Origin: Pseudopelobacter sp964542535 | Lineage (GTDB): Bacteria; Desulfobacterota; Desulfuromonadia; Geobacterales; Pseudopelobacteraceae | Direction of reading: 5' to 3' | Length of the DNA: 64,000 nucleotides | NCBI GenBank assembly: GCA_964542535.1 | Contig: CAZIUE010000010.1 | Span: 111,845-175,844 of the forward strand | Part shown: positions 25,322 to 32,820 of the stretch, piece by piece | Numbering within the stretch: the stretch's first letter is position 1 | Layout of the letters: every line of letters starts with the position of its first letter | Notes under the pieces: model-generated | What the model saw: the letters and a program-made list of their open reading frames with translations, nothing else | Databases searched by the model: none | Told to the model about the DNA's origin: nothing | Position numbers and translations under genes: made by a program

Positions 25322-25417
25322 GGTGTCAAATCCGTTCCGGAAGCACATTGGTGGTGTCACCGGGGAGAAACGTTCCCCTTGTTCAGTGAACGCGGCAGGC
25401 CCGTTGCACTGTTATGT

Positions 25418-26479
25418 CTAACTGCCGGGGCTTCTTTCCAGCAATTCCAGGATCTTCTCGACGATCGCTTTCAGCGCTGGACGGTTCTCCCGGTCTGGGG
25501 AAGCAGGTCGTGCCCATTTGCGGAGAGTCACCCGGGTGTTCAGGTCCTCCGCGTTTTCCAGAAGCGTCAGCCGGCCACTCTTAGACAGATACCTGTCCAC
25601 CGCGCCTATCTCTCCTCTGAATATGCTGTAAACCGGTACACCCAACGCCGCTGCCTCGCGATTCATGGTACCGCCACCACTGATAACGAGATCCGAATAC
25701 CAGATCAGGTTGAGTCCGTCCAGCACCCGGTCGGGGATCACGACTTTCCGCTCACTGATCAGGGCAGGCCATGTTTTGCCTATGTAATCCGTCTGGTGGT
25801 CGTTTCTGGGTAATATCACCATGCGGAGATTGTCGATTCCGGCGAGCCAGGTGATGGTGGCATGAAACAGATCGTCACTCTTGGGATTATGGTAGTGGGC
25901 TTCGTTTGCGGGAGGGCGGATGGTGACTACGATCTCGTTTTCGGAGATGCCCAGTTCCGACAGTATGCCCGCTTGTGGGATGAAAGCGGGAACGTAGACA
26001 TCTTCCTTTATGCCGGGATAGGTGCTGATACGGGAGGGATTCCGCCAATGCTGTTCAGCGGGGATGGTATCCGGGACCATCAGCCAGTCTGAACTGAGAA
26101 ACAAGGGCATTTTGTTGGCATGCTCGTAATCTGAGAGCTGGAGCGCGGGAATGTGCAGCATCTTTGCCGCGAGCAGCTGGGAGCGGGAACCGTGGGCAAC
26201 TGCAAGGGAGGGAAGGGGGGTACCCATGCTTTGTTTCATCTGCAGTGCCCGTATCACGGCCCCCAGGATCTTGAACAGTTTGTGCTTTCCGTAGTGATGT
26301 CCGATTCTCTGGTAGGTGAGACCGTACAGGTCGGCCAGTCCGCAGACCTGGAAGCAGTCGCGTGCGGTAATGATTACCCCGTAACCATATCCCCGCAGCT
26401 CGTCGATGATCGGCTTGAAGAAGGGGACATGGGGTGAATTTTCCAGGTCAATCCACAGCGTTTTGTTTTTCGCGTTCAT
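25418..26479 (-). CDS. DUF354 family protein, GT-B-like
   Basis: The 353-residue protein starts 'KTLWIDLENSPHVPFFKPII', the hallmark of DUF354. 'VVTIRPPANEAHYHN' and 'LVISGGGTMNREAAALGVPV' resemble the nucleotide-sugar site of the MurG/UDP-GlcNAc 2-epimerase superfamily. Family members occur in surface polysaccharide loci of bacteria and archaea. The activity, glycosyl transfer or epimerisation, is not known. It follows the Cys-rich unknown gene by 88 bases in the same direction. Confidence 0.78.
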   Translation of the reverse strand: MNAKNKTLWIDLENSPHVPFFKPIIDELRGYGYGVIITARDCFQVCGLADLYGLTYQRIGHHYGKHKLFKILGAVIRALQMKQSMGTPLPSLAVAHGSRSQLLAAKMLHIPALQLSDYEHANKMPLFLSSDWLMVPDTIPAEQHWRNPSRISTYPGIKEDVYVPAFIPQAGILSELGISENEIVVTIRPPANEAHYHNPKSDDLFHATITWLAGIDNLRMVILPRNDHQTDYIGKTWPALISERKVVIPDRVLDGLNLIWYSDLVISGGGTMNREAAALGVPVYSIFRGEIGAVDRYLSKSGRLTLLENAEDLNTRVTLRKWARPASPDRENRPALKAIVEKILELLERSPGS

Positions 26480-26567
26480 GGTTGTGGTTCCTCGGTGCGG
26501 GAAAGGGAACGTGAAACGGAAACCAACCCTTCATTCCGCTGCTGGATTTGATATGTGTATGCGGATA

Positions 26568-27122
26568 CTACTCCACCCGTTCGAGCCATTCCTCGCGCCA
26601 GAAGAAGAAACAGCTGCGGTCACAGGCTCCGAAATCCCTGGTCCCTTGGCAGATGACTCCCTCCAGAATGACGATCCCCCTGCATTTCTTGACACGGTAG
26701 TCCCGCTCGTCGAGGAATTTATCCACCCGCTTCAGGACGTTCTGTCTCGTGCCGCAGTATGGCCACATCTCCTGCATGAACGAGCAGCCGCCCAGCTGGT
26801 GCCAGTTATTCAGGGTTTGCATGATTTCCTGTTGCGACTTGACGCGCACGGTATCCCCGGCTTGCAGAGGAGGGGCTGCCGGTCCGCGGGCCTCGATGGA
26901 ACGGTCGCTTTTCCATTGGAAAAGCAGTTTGCGGAGGAAATAGTAGCGCCTTTTCAGTATCCGTTTGATGCGGTTCCGAAGCTGCCAGAGTCTTTCGAAG
27001 ATCCCCTGTCTCTCCACGATATCCGGGATGGAAAAAATCTGGCAGGGGTGCTGCGCGCCTGAACGCGGGGAGGGCGTCATGTCGGGCCGAGCTTGTACGC
27101 TTTTGTGGTTTTTCGTGGGCAT
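26568..27122 (-). CDS. Small basic Cys-rich protein of unknown function
   Basis: The 184-residue protein has a very basic N-terminal half ('RLWQLRNRIKRILKRRYYFL'). The compact, apparently conserved C-terminal half has 'QTLNNWHQLGGCSFMQEMW', 'YCGTRQNVLKRVDKFLDER', 'VKKCRGIVILEGVICQG' and 'CDRSCFFFWREEWLERV'. The C-terminal cysteines (G-C, Y-C-G, K-K-C, V-I-C, C-D-R-S-C) could bind a metal. I recognise no named family. There is no signal peptide. GGAG before the ATG at 27122 sets the start; codons further upstream are open but unsupported. The position between the transferase gene and DUF354 suggests a part in the same modification chemistry. Confidence 0.6.
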   Translation of the reverse strand: MPTKNHKSVQARPDMTPSPRSGAQHPCQIFSIPDIVERQGIFERLWQLRNRIKRILKRRYYFLRKLLFQWKSDRSIEARGPAAPPLQAGDTVRVKSQQEIMQTLNNWHQLGGCSFMQEMWPYCGTRQNVLKRVDKFLDERDYRVKKCRGIVILEGVICQGTRDFGACDRSCFFFWREEWLERVE

Positions 27123-27177
27123 GGCTGGACTCCAACGGAGAGTTCGGCTCGTCATGACGAGCCATTGCGGTGGATGT

Positions 27178-28290
27178 TCACAGGTAGTTGTAAAATAAGC
27201 GTCCCAGCTGGATCAGCAGGGTGTCGGGCATGTGGGGACAGACTTTCCTCAGGATGCGGTACTGGAATGAACGCTCTTTTGATTCATAGTCGTCGTTTTC
27301 CTGTCCTGGACAATAACTGTGAGTAATATCATCGAGTTTCGTTCCCCAGTGTTTTTTGAATTCCATCAAGGCACTGTTGGTGGGGGAGGTGGCGCCGAAG
27401 TCGAAAACAGCGTACCCCTCCTCCCGGGCGGCCTTGATGGCTTCCCAGAACAGGTAGTGATTGGGGCTTATGTCGCGGCAGCCGGCATCCCAGGCAAGGA
27501 ATTCAGCGGAAACGCGGTCCCGGAATTTGAACAGGATCAACCCCGACAGGATGCGCTGTTGCTGCTTGGCGAGCAGGAGTGACATGGTGCCACGTGCGCC
27601 GAATTCCCGCCAGAGTGAGCTCAGGAAGCGGTATGGTTGCGGAGGAAAACCAAGACGTTTTCGCGTCTTGACGAACAACCTGAAAAACGATCTCAGGTCA
27701 GACTCATCCTGGCCGGCAACCAGGCTCAGGCCGCTGCTTGCTGCCCGGGTGATTCTCTGCCTGACGCAGGAGCGATGGAACGAACGGAACAGCTCTTCTT
27801 GGCTCTTGTCCAGATCGATGGAGTGGGTTTTCAGGAAATGGTGCCTGCTGAATCGATCGTCGTTCAGCAGCGCAGTTGCTTCAAGACTCCGAATTTCAAG
27901 TGACGGCACGCTCCTCTGCCGATGCAACCCGAGGGCGGCATCCACGAGGGTGCACAGGTCGGCGGCGGATGAAACAAGGGGATCGCACAGTGTCGCGTGG
28001 GGTATGCTTATCAGCCGGCGACCGGAGACCCAGCCTCTCCGCTCGAACAGCGGCAGAGCCGCCCTCAGGCCGGTCTCGTTCTGATCGGACAGAGCCAGGC
28101 AGTACCCCTTCACATTTGAGAAACTCGCCTCAAGCGCTTTTTTCCAGCCGGCAGTATGGGCGATCTTCCCGAAGGGGTGTCGTTCCACGAAGGCATCCCA
28201 ACGTGGGTCGCTGAGCGGATCGAGCAGAAACACTTCCCCGTTGCCGTTCCCCTGTATGTCCAGACCTGGTGCAGCTCCGTGAACAGCCAT
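27178..28290 (-). CDS. FemAB/GNAT-type acyl or aminoacyl transferase
   Basis: The 370-residue protein has the duplicated GNAT layout of FemAB-like proteins: 'DPRWDAFVERHPFGKIAHTAGW' at the N-terminus and, in the C-terminal half, 'LLLAKQQQRILSGLILFKF', 'YLFWEAIKAAREEGYAVFDF' and 'SALMEFKKHWGTKLDD'. Proteins of this kind add amino acids to peptidoglycan or act in exopolysaccharide loci with unknown substrate. The ATG at 28290 comes eight bases after the deacetylase stop. A second relative is encoded at 35700-36842. The substrate may be the carrier-protein-bound group made by neighbouring genes (inference). Confidence 0.75.
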   Translation of the reverse strand: MAVHGAAPGLDIQGNGNGEVFLLDPLSDPRWDAFVERHPFGKIAHTAGWKKALEASFSNVKGYCLALSDQNETGLRAALPLFERRGWVSGRRLISIPHATLCDPLVSSAADLCTLVDAALGLHRQRSVPSLEIRSLEATALLNDDRFSRHHFLKTHSIDLDKSQEELFRSFHRSCVRQRITRAASSGLSLVAGQDESDLRSFFRLFVKTRKRLGFPPQPYRFLSSLWREFGARGTMSLLLAKQQQRILSGLILFKFRDRVSAEFLAWDAGCRDISPNHYLFWEAIKAAREEGYAVFDFGATSPTNSALMEFKKHWGTKLDDITHSYCPGQENDDYESKERSFQYRILRKVCPHMPDTLLIQLGRLFYNYL

Positions 28291-28298
28291 CACCGCAC

Positions 28299-29231
28299 CT
28301 ACCTCTCTCCGGGGGATCGCTCTCTCCAGAAACGGGCCATCTCCCGCGGCAGTACATGCCAACAGTGGTTTCCGTGGCGCTCCCTGACGTATTCCAGGAA
28401 GCGTTTGTAGTGTTCCACGCAGTAGCTGGAGCAGTTGCGTGTCTGCCCTGAAAAATCCATGTAATCGGGATGGGTGTTTATAAGCGCCATGCCGCCATGC
28501 TCGCAAATCCAGTCCAGTTTCCGTTGCCAGAGATCAATGGTTCTCTCCTTGAAGAGAACGAACAGGGTGAAATCCTGGGGGAGCGTATAAGGTAATTCCA
28601 CGTATCCCATGCGCTTGCCGCCGGGATTTGCCGGTACCCAAAACGGGAAGATCGTCCGCATGCCGTCGGGTTGAGGCTCAAAGGGGTCGGTGTCGAATGT
28701 CGAGGCATCGTAGGCAATGTCCAGGTCGTGAAGCCACGTAAGGTTGTGATACATGCAGGGGGACCGGAATCCCACCGCTCCCCATTTCTTGAGATACCCA
28801 TTGATTACCGCAGCCTGAAACGCGAACTTTTCTCTCGATTCGTACATGCTCCGATCGTGCCAGAGACCGTGGATTCCCACCTCAAAGCCGTCGTTCTCCA
28901 ATCGGCTGCGCACCTCAGGGGAGACGTTGTTGGTGATGACGAAGTTGAACGACGACCGGAATCCCAGGTCTTTTTCCATGTCGGCCAGCAGTCGGCATGT
29001 TTCCTGTCCCCTCGCGGATTCCACATCGTGGGTCAACACCAGGGCGAAGCGCTTGTTCTCGGGCCATCCGTCCCAGTTGTCGGGAATCGTGCCCGCCCGT
29101 CTGTCGATGGGCCACGCGTTTCTGTGAAGCCATCGCCTGAACAGGTTGATCCGGCTTCTGACGATGATCTGCACCGGCCTCGGGATAAACGGCTTGAGCT
29201 GATAGTATGAATCCACAAATACCCGTTTCAT
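28299..29231 (-). CDS. Polysaccharide deacetylase family protein (NodB-like)
   Basis: The 310-residue protein carries the carbohydrate esterase 4 metal motifs: 'LTHDVESARG' (Thr-His-Asp) and 'HGLWHD' (His-x3-His). 'FRSPCMYHNLTWLHDLDIAY' gives the catalytic Arg region and 'LINTHPDYM' a late His. No clear signal peptide is present, and the N-terminus is basic ('RSRINLFRRWLHRNAWP'). Related deacetylases are recurrent in exosortase-associated EPS loci. The likely role is N- or O-deacetylation of the EPS precursor or polymer. Confidence 0.82.
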   Translation of the reverse strand: MKRVFVDSYYQLKPFIPRPVQIIVRSRINLFRRWLHRNAWPIDRRAGTIPDNWDGWPENKRFALVLTHDVESARGQETCRLLADMEKDLGFRSSFNFVITNNVSPEVRSRLENDGFEVGIHGLWHDRSMYESREKFAFQAAVINGYLKKWGAVGFRSPCMYHNLTWLHDLDIAYDASTFDTDPFEPQPDGMRTIFPFWVPANPGGKRMGYVELPYTLPQDFTLFVLFKERTIDLWQRKLDWICEHGGMALINTHPDYMDFSGQTRNCSSYCVEHYKRFLEYVRERHGNHCWHVLPREMARFWRERSPGER

Positions 29232-29258
29232 CCCGAGTCCTTTTCATCCTCGCGCCGT

Positions 29259-29546
29259 TCAGGCTCCTGCCCGCTCTCCGCCGGGACGCAATTTGCCTTC
29301 GACGAATGCCGCGACCCTGTTGATGGAGTCGAGGTTTTCCGGGGTGAGCTCCTCGTCGGAAACGACGATGGCATACTTCTCTTCGATGAACGAGACCAGC
29401 TGCATGATCCCCGTTGAATCGATCAGCCCTTCTTCCAGAAAGGAGCAGTCGTCCGTCAGGCCGTGCTCTTCTCCGAAGAGATAACTGTCTACTATAAAGG
29501 CTCGTATCGTTTCACTGATGCCCACAGGATTGTCGCCTCCCCCCAT
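29259..29546 (-). CDS. Acyl carrier protein of the EPS locus
   Basis: The roughly 95-residue acidic protein has the phosphopantetheine site Asp-Ser in 'FLEEGLIDSTGIMQLVSFIE'. The core is 'ISETIRAFIVDSYLFGEEHG' before it and 'KYAIVVSDEELTPENLDSI' after it, as in stand-alone carrier proteins. The start may be GTG 29564 (overlapping the previous stop as GTGA), ATG 29546 or GTG 29525; the last has the best ribosome site. It lies directly after a NadE-like gene and near an AMP-forming ligase, implying that a thioester-bound acyl or aminoacyl group is made for transfer to the polysaccharide. The cargo is unknown. Confidence 0.85.
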   Translation of the reverse strand: MGGGDNPVGISETIRAFIVDSYLFGEEHGLTDDCSFLEEGLIDSTGIMQLVSFIEEKYAIVVSDEELTPENLDSINRVAAFVEGKLRPGGERAGA

Positions 29547-29560
29547 GTCGCTTCCGGGTG

Positions 29561-30559
29561 TCACGGTGTGTGTGAAAGTATACCATCTTCCACCAGAAGC
29601 GGTGGAAGATGGAGATAACGGGTGGTGCCGCGTTTGGTGTCGATGTCCCGGTAGATCGTTTCAACCTGCTCCGTTGTCATACCCAGTGCATCGGCTATTT
29701 CGTTCGTCGGCACCTGGTTGGTTCTGCCGAAGAGGCAGAGATCCATCTGTCCGTAGGGGAGAGAAAAGTAGAATTCATCCTGGGTCTGCTCCAGAGAATA
29801 GGTGTCGGTGGTTGGCGTGCGTCGCCTGATTTCGTCCGGTATACCGAAATACTCCCCCAGCTGGTACACCTGTGACTTGTACAGATGGGCAATCGGCTTG
29901 ATGTCCGCGGCTCCGTCACCGAGTTTTACGAAGAATCCCTGATCGTACTCCAGGCGATTGGGGGTTCCGGCAACAGCATAATTGAGACGGTCCGCATGGT
30001 AGTATTCCAGCATTTTCCGTATGCGCTGTTTGAAGTTGGTGGCGGCGACTATTTCCAGGTACGGCTCAAGGGAGAGGCGCTTTCTGATGGGCGCTCCCGC
30101 CTCCGGCCGGGCTACAAGGTAGAAGGAGGCGTAGGCCCGCCGCTCCAGAACGTTTGACAGCACGATCTTGGATCGCCAGCCCGGGCCGTATTCGGGGATT
30201 GCCCGGCGGACCGCGGAATCGTACTTGTGGTAGAATCCGACCGCATCGAGTATGGGGGTGATCTCTTCCGTGAACGTTGCTATGCCCAGATGGGCCGCCA
30301 CCATGCTGCCCAGGCGCAGGGAGTCGGCGGAGGAGTCCCGCTCGGGCATCATGAGACCGAATACCCTGTCCGGGCCCAGCGCCCTGACCGCCAGCGCCGC
30401 GGTTACGCTGCTGTCGATTCCGCCGGAGAGCCCGATCACCAGCCCGCGCCGTTTGAACTGCCGCAGCATCGTCTCGCGGATCATGCGGCTGATCCGCGCG
30501 GTTTCTCCTTCCGGGTCAATGCGCAACGCCTCGCGCAGATCGTGCACCGTCCGTTTCAT
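29561..30559 (-). CDS. NAD synthase-like ATP pyrophosphatase (amide-forming)
   Basis: The roughly 332-residue protein has the PP-loop 'LVIGLSGGIDSSVTAALAV' and NadE-like features further on: 'VAGTPNRLEYDQGFFVKLGD' (ammonia-dependent site region), 'DIKPIAHLYKSQVYQLGEYF' and 'RRTPTTDTYSLEQTQDEFYF'. No glutaminase domain is fused. It may be a NAD synthetase, but its four-base overlap with an acyl carrier gene (if GTG 29564 is used) and its position in the EPS locus make adenylation of a carboxylate for amide formation a good alternative. ATGs at 30559 and 30565 are both possible after GGAGAAGG. Confidence 0.75.
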   Translation of the reverse strand: MKRTVHDLREALRIDPEGETARISRMIRETMLRQFKRRGLVIGLSGGIDSSVTAALAVRALGPDRVFGLMMPERDSSADSLRLGSMVAAHLGIATFTEEITPILDAVGFYHKYDSAVRRAIPEYGPGWRSKIVLSNVLERRAYASFYLVARPEAGAPIRKRLSLEPYLEIVAATNFKQRIRKMLEYYHADRLNYAVAGTPNRLEYDQGFFVKLGDGAADIKPIAHLYKSQVYQLGEYFGIPDEIRRRTPTTDTYSLEQTQDEFYFSLPYGQMDLCLFGRTNQVPTNEIADALGMTTEQVETIYRDIDTKRGTTRYLHLPPLLVEDGILSHTP

Positions 30560-30611
30560 TGTCATCCTTCTCCGTTTACCTGTGTAGGGGACCTGCGTCG
30601 CGCGGCGCCCG

Positions 30612-31133
30612 TTACTGGCGGTGCCGGTAGCTGCCGTCCGGGTCGTCTCCATACCGTTTCAGGCCGAACAGAAAATGCCGGTAATCCACGGTACCGTCAT
30701 GTATCAGCGGATGGGTAATCTGCGCCAGGGGAGCGCACGGCGCATGGCCGTACAGGACGCCGGGGGGCACGTTTCTGGTTACGACGCTTCCGGCGGTCAC
30801 CACCGCCCCTTCGCCAATGGTTACGTCATTGAGGATGATGCAGCCGGGGCCGATGTACGCGTTATTCCCGATGCATACCTTGCCGGCTTTTTCGTGCGTT
30901 CGGTATCCCCCCAGGTAGAAATGGGCGAATATGGTGCATCTGAGCCCTATTATGACGTTGTCTCCGATGGCCACGTTTTCGGGGTGGAGCTCGTCTATGT
31001 ACACGTACTGGCTTATCCAGACCCCGGAGCCGATCCGGACTCCCCGTTTCCTGTGCAGCCATGGCCGCAGCGAGTAGCCGCCCGGAACGACCATGGCCAG
31101 CTTGCCGAGCAATCGTTTCTGAAGTGCCATCAT
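30612..31133 (-). CDS. Left-handed beta-helix O-acyltransferase (WcaF/LacA-type)
   Basis: The 173-residue product carries hexapeptide repeats: 'GVRIGSGVWISQYVYID', 'NVAIGDNVIIG', 'KVCIGNNAYIGPGCII', 'DVTIGEGAVVTAGSVVTRNV'. The C-terminal 'PPGVLYGHAPCAPLAQI' is usual for sugar O-acetyltransferases. It likely transfers an acetyl or similar acyl group from CoA to a sugar hydroxyl. Start: ATG 31133, eight bases after GGAG. It sits between the AMP-ligase and the NadE-like gene, so an acyl-carrier-bound donor is a less likely alternative. Confidence 0.82.
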   Translation of the reverse strand: MMALQKRLLGKLAMVVPGGYSLRPWLHRKRGVRIGSGVWISQYVYIDELHPENVAIGDNVIIGLRCTIFAHFYLGGYRTHEKAGKVCIGNNAYIGPGCIILNDVTIGEGAVVTAGSVVTRNVPPGVLYGHAPCAPLAQITHPLIHDGTVDYRHFLFGLKRYGDDPDGSYRHRQ

Positions 31134-31192
31134 GGTGAACTCTCCGCTGAACACTCCCCGCGTTGACTGAGATGAGTCGAAGCCGCTCCCGG

Positions 31193-32749
31193 TCAGGGTA
31201 AATCGAACAGTTCACGGCAGGCGGAACGGTTAATTTTGCCGTTCGCGTTCTTTGGCAGCGCTGTAACGAATCTGATATCCGTGGGAAGCTTGTGCCTGGG
31301 CAGTGCCCGCATGCACCGCGCAAGCACGCTTTTGGGATCGGTGCTCCCGTCGATGGGAGCGACCAGGGCTACGAGCCGTGTTCCCAGAAGGAAATCCTCG
31401 ACGCCGATCACGGCCGTTTCCATGACCAGTTCAGTGGCCATGAGTGCGTCTTCGATCTCTTGGATGCTGATGCGATGACCTCCCACCTTCAGCAGGTCGT
31501 TCCTGCGGCCGGTCACGTACAGGTACCCCTCTTCGTCCATGAATCCCATGTCGCCGGTATGGTAGCCGTTTATATCCAGGACGTGGGAGCTGCCTGTGTC
31601 ATCCATCCAGTACCCCAGCATGATGTTGGGGCCCTGGGCAACCAGTTCGCCGGTGGTCCCGCACGGCACCTCGTTCCCCTGTTCATCCAGGATCCGGATA
31701 CAGACCCCCTGGATGGGCTTGCCGATGGATTCGATTTTGTTCCTCAGCCGTTCCGGCTCCACATAGGTCAGGCGTGCCGCGGCCTCCGTGGCTCCGTACA
31801 TGATGTACAGCTTCGTATGGGATGGCAGCACCTGCAACAGCCTCTCCTTGAGCTGGCGGGACATGTGCCCGCCCGCCTGAGAACAGTAGCGGAGTGCCGG
31901 GAGTTTGTCCTGGAACAGGGCCAGCGGTGATCTGTGCAGAAGGTAGGCATAGGTGGAGGGGACTCCTGAGAAGCCGGTGACGCGCTCTTTCGCCATTTGC
32001 TCGATAACGCAGGCCGGAAAGGCAAAGCGGTTGTTGACGACAACTGTGCCGGCAACGGCAACATGGGTATTGAGGAGTGAGGCGCCCATGACATAGAAGA
32101 AAGGCAGAACCACCATCTGAATGTCATCATCACTCAGGTGCAGGTACTGGATGATGGCACTGGTATTGGAGGAGATGTTCCGGTGGGACAGCATGACCCC
32201 CTTGGGCTTTCCCGTGGAGCCTGAGGTGTAGACGATGCTGGCCAGCGATGAGTCAGCCAAGGATAGTCCCGGGTTGTCGGTCGCTCTCCCGCGAATTACA
32301 TCCTGCCAGGCATGGACGTGGTCCGTAGAGGCTTTCCGGCCGGGCTCCGGCCGGGAGAGCAGCTGGCTGACTCCCTCCGCGGCAGCGGTCTCGCGGAGAG
32401 TTCTTTCAAGTTTTCCGCTGGCCAGAATCGCCCGGGGGCGGATTTCCCGCAGCAGGGCATCCAGGCTGTCCGTCCCCGTGTCGCAGTTCAGGGGGACCGC
32501 GGCGGCGCCCACCTTGAGTGCGCCGTAGTAGCTGACGACATATTCCAGGCTGTTTCTGAACAGGATCAGGATTCTGTCGCCGACGGAGACCCCCTGGTTC
32601 AGCAGCCATGATGCCAGCTCGTTGGCCATGGTGTTGAGCCGTGCGTATGTCGTGCGCGTTTCTTCATGGATGAGGGCTGTTTTGTCCGGATGTGCCGTGG
32701 CGCTGGCTTCCAGAAACTCGTGGACTAGTGGTCGTGTCTGGTTGTTCAT
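31193..32749 (-). CDS. AMP-forming acyl-CoA/acyl-carrier ligase
   Basis: The 518-residue ANL-superfamily enzyme has the P-loop-like 'IVYTSGSTGKPKGVMLSHRN', 'YIMYGATEAAARLTYVEP' (A5 core), 'GYHTGDMGFMDEEGYLYVTG' (A7) with 'RRNDLLKVGGHRISIQEIE' (A8) and the catalytic Lys in 'PKNANGKINR' (A10). It activates a carboxylic acid as acyl-adenylate and passes it to CoA or to a phosphopantetheine arm. Ligases of this type recur in exosortase-associated EPS loci. The nearby acyl carrier protein is the natural acceptor (inference). GGAGG precedes ATG 32749. Confidence 0.88.
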   Translation of the reverse strand: MNNQTRPLVHEFLEASATAHPDKTALIHEETRTTYARLNTMANELASWLLNQGVSVGDRILILFRNSLEYVVSYYGALKVGAAAVPLNCDTGTDSLDALLREIRPRAILASGKLERTLRETAAAEGVSQLLSRPEPGRKASTDHVHAWQDVIRGRATDNPGLSLADSSLASIVYTSGSTGKPKGVMLSHRNISSNTSAIIQYLHLSDDDIQMVVLPFFYVMGASLLNTHVAVAGTVVVNNRFAFPACVIEQMAKERVTGFSGVPSTYAYLLHRSPLALFQDKLPALRYCSQAGGHMSRQLKERLLQVLPSHTKLYIMYGATEAAARLTYVEPERLRNKIESIGKPIQGVCIRILDEQGNEVPCGTTGELVAQGPNIMLGYWMDDTGSSHVLDINGYHTGDMGFMDEEGYLYVTGRRNDLLKVGGHRISIQEIEDALMATELVMETAVIGVEDFLLGTRLVALVAPIDGSTDPKSVLARCMRALPRHKLPTDIRFVTALPKNANGKINRSACRELFDLP

Positions 32750-32820
32750 GGGGGCACCTCCGCGTGGTGCTGGCATACTTTTACGGCCGGCCCGGTTCGG
32801 GCTGACCTGTTCGTACAGCC

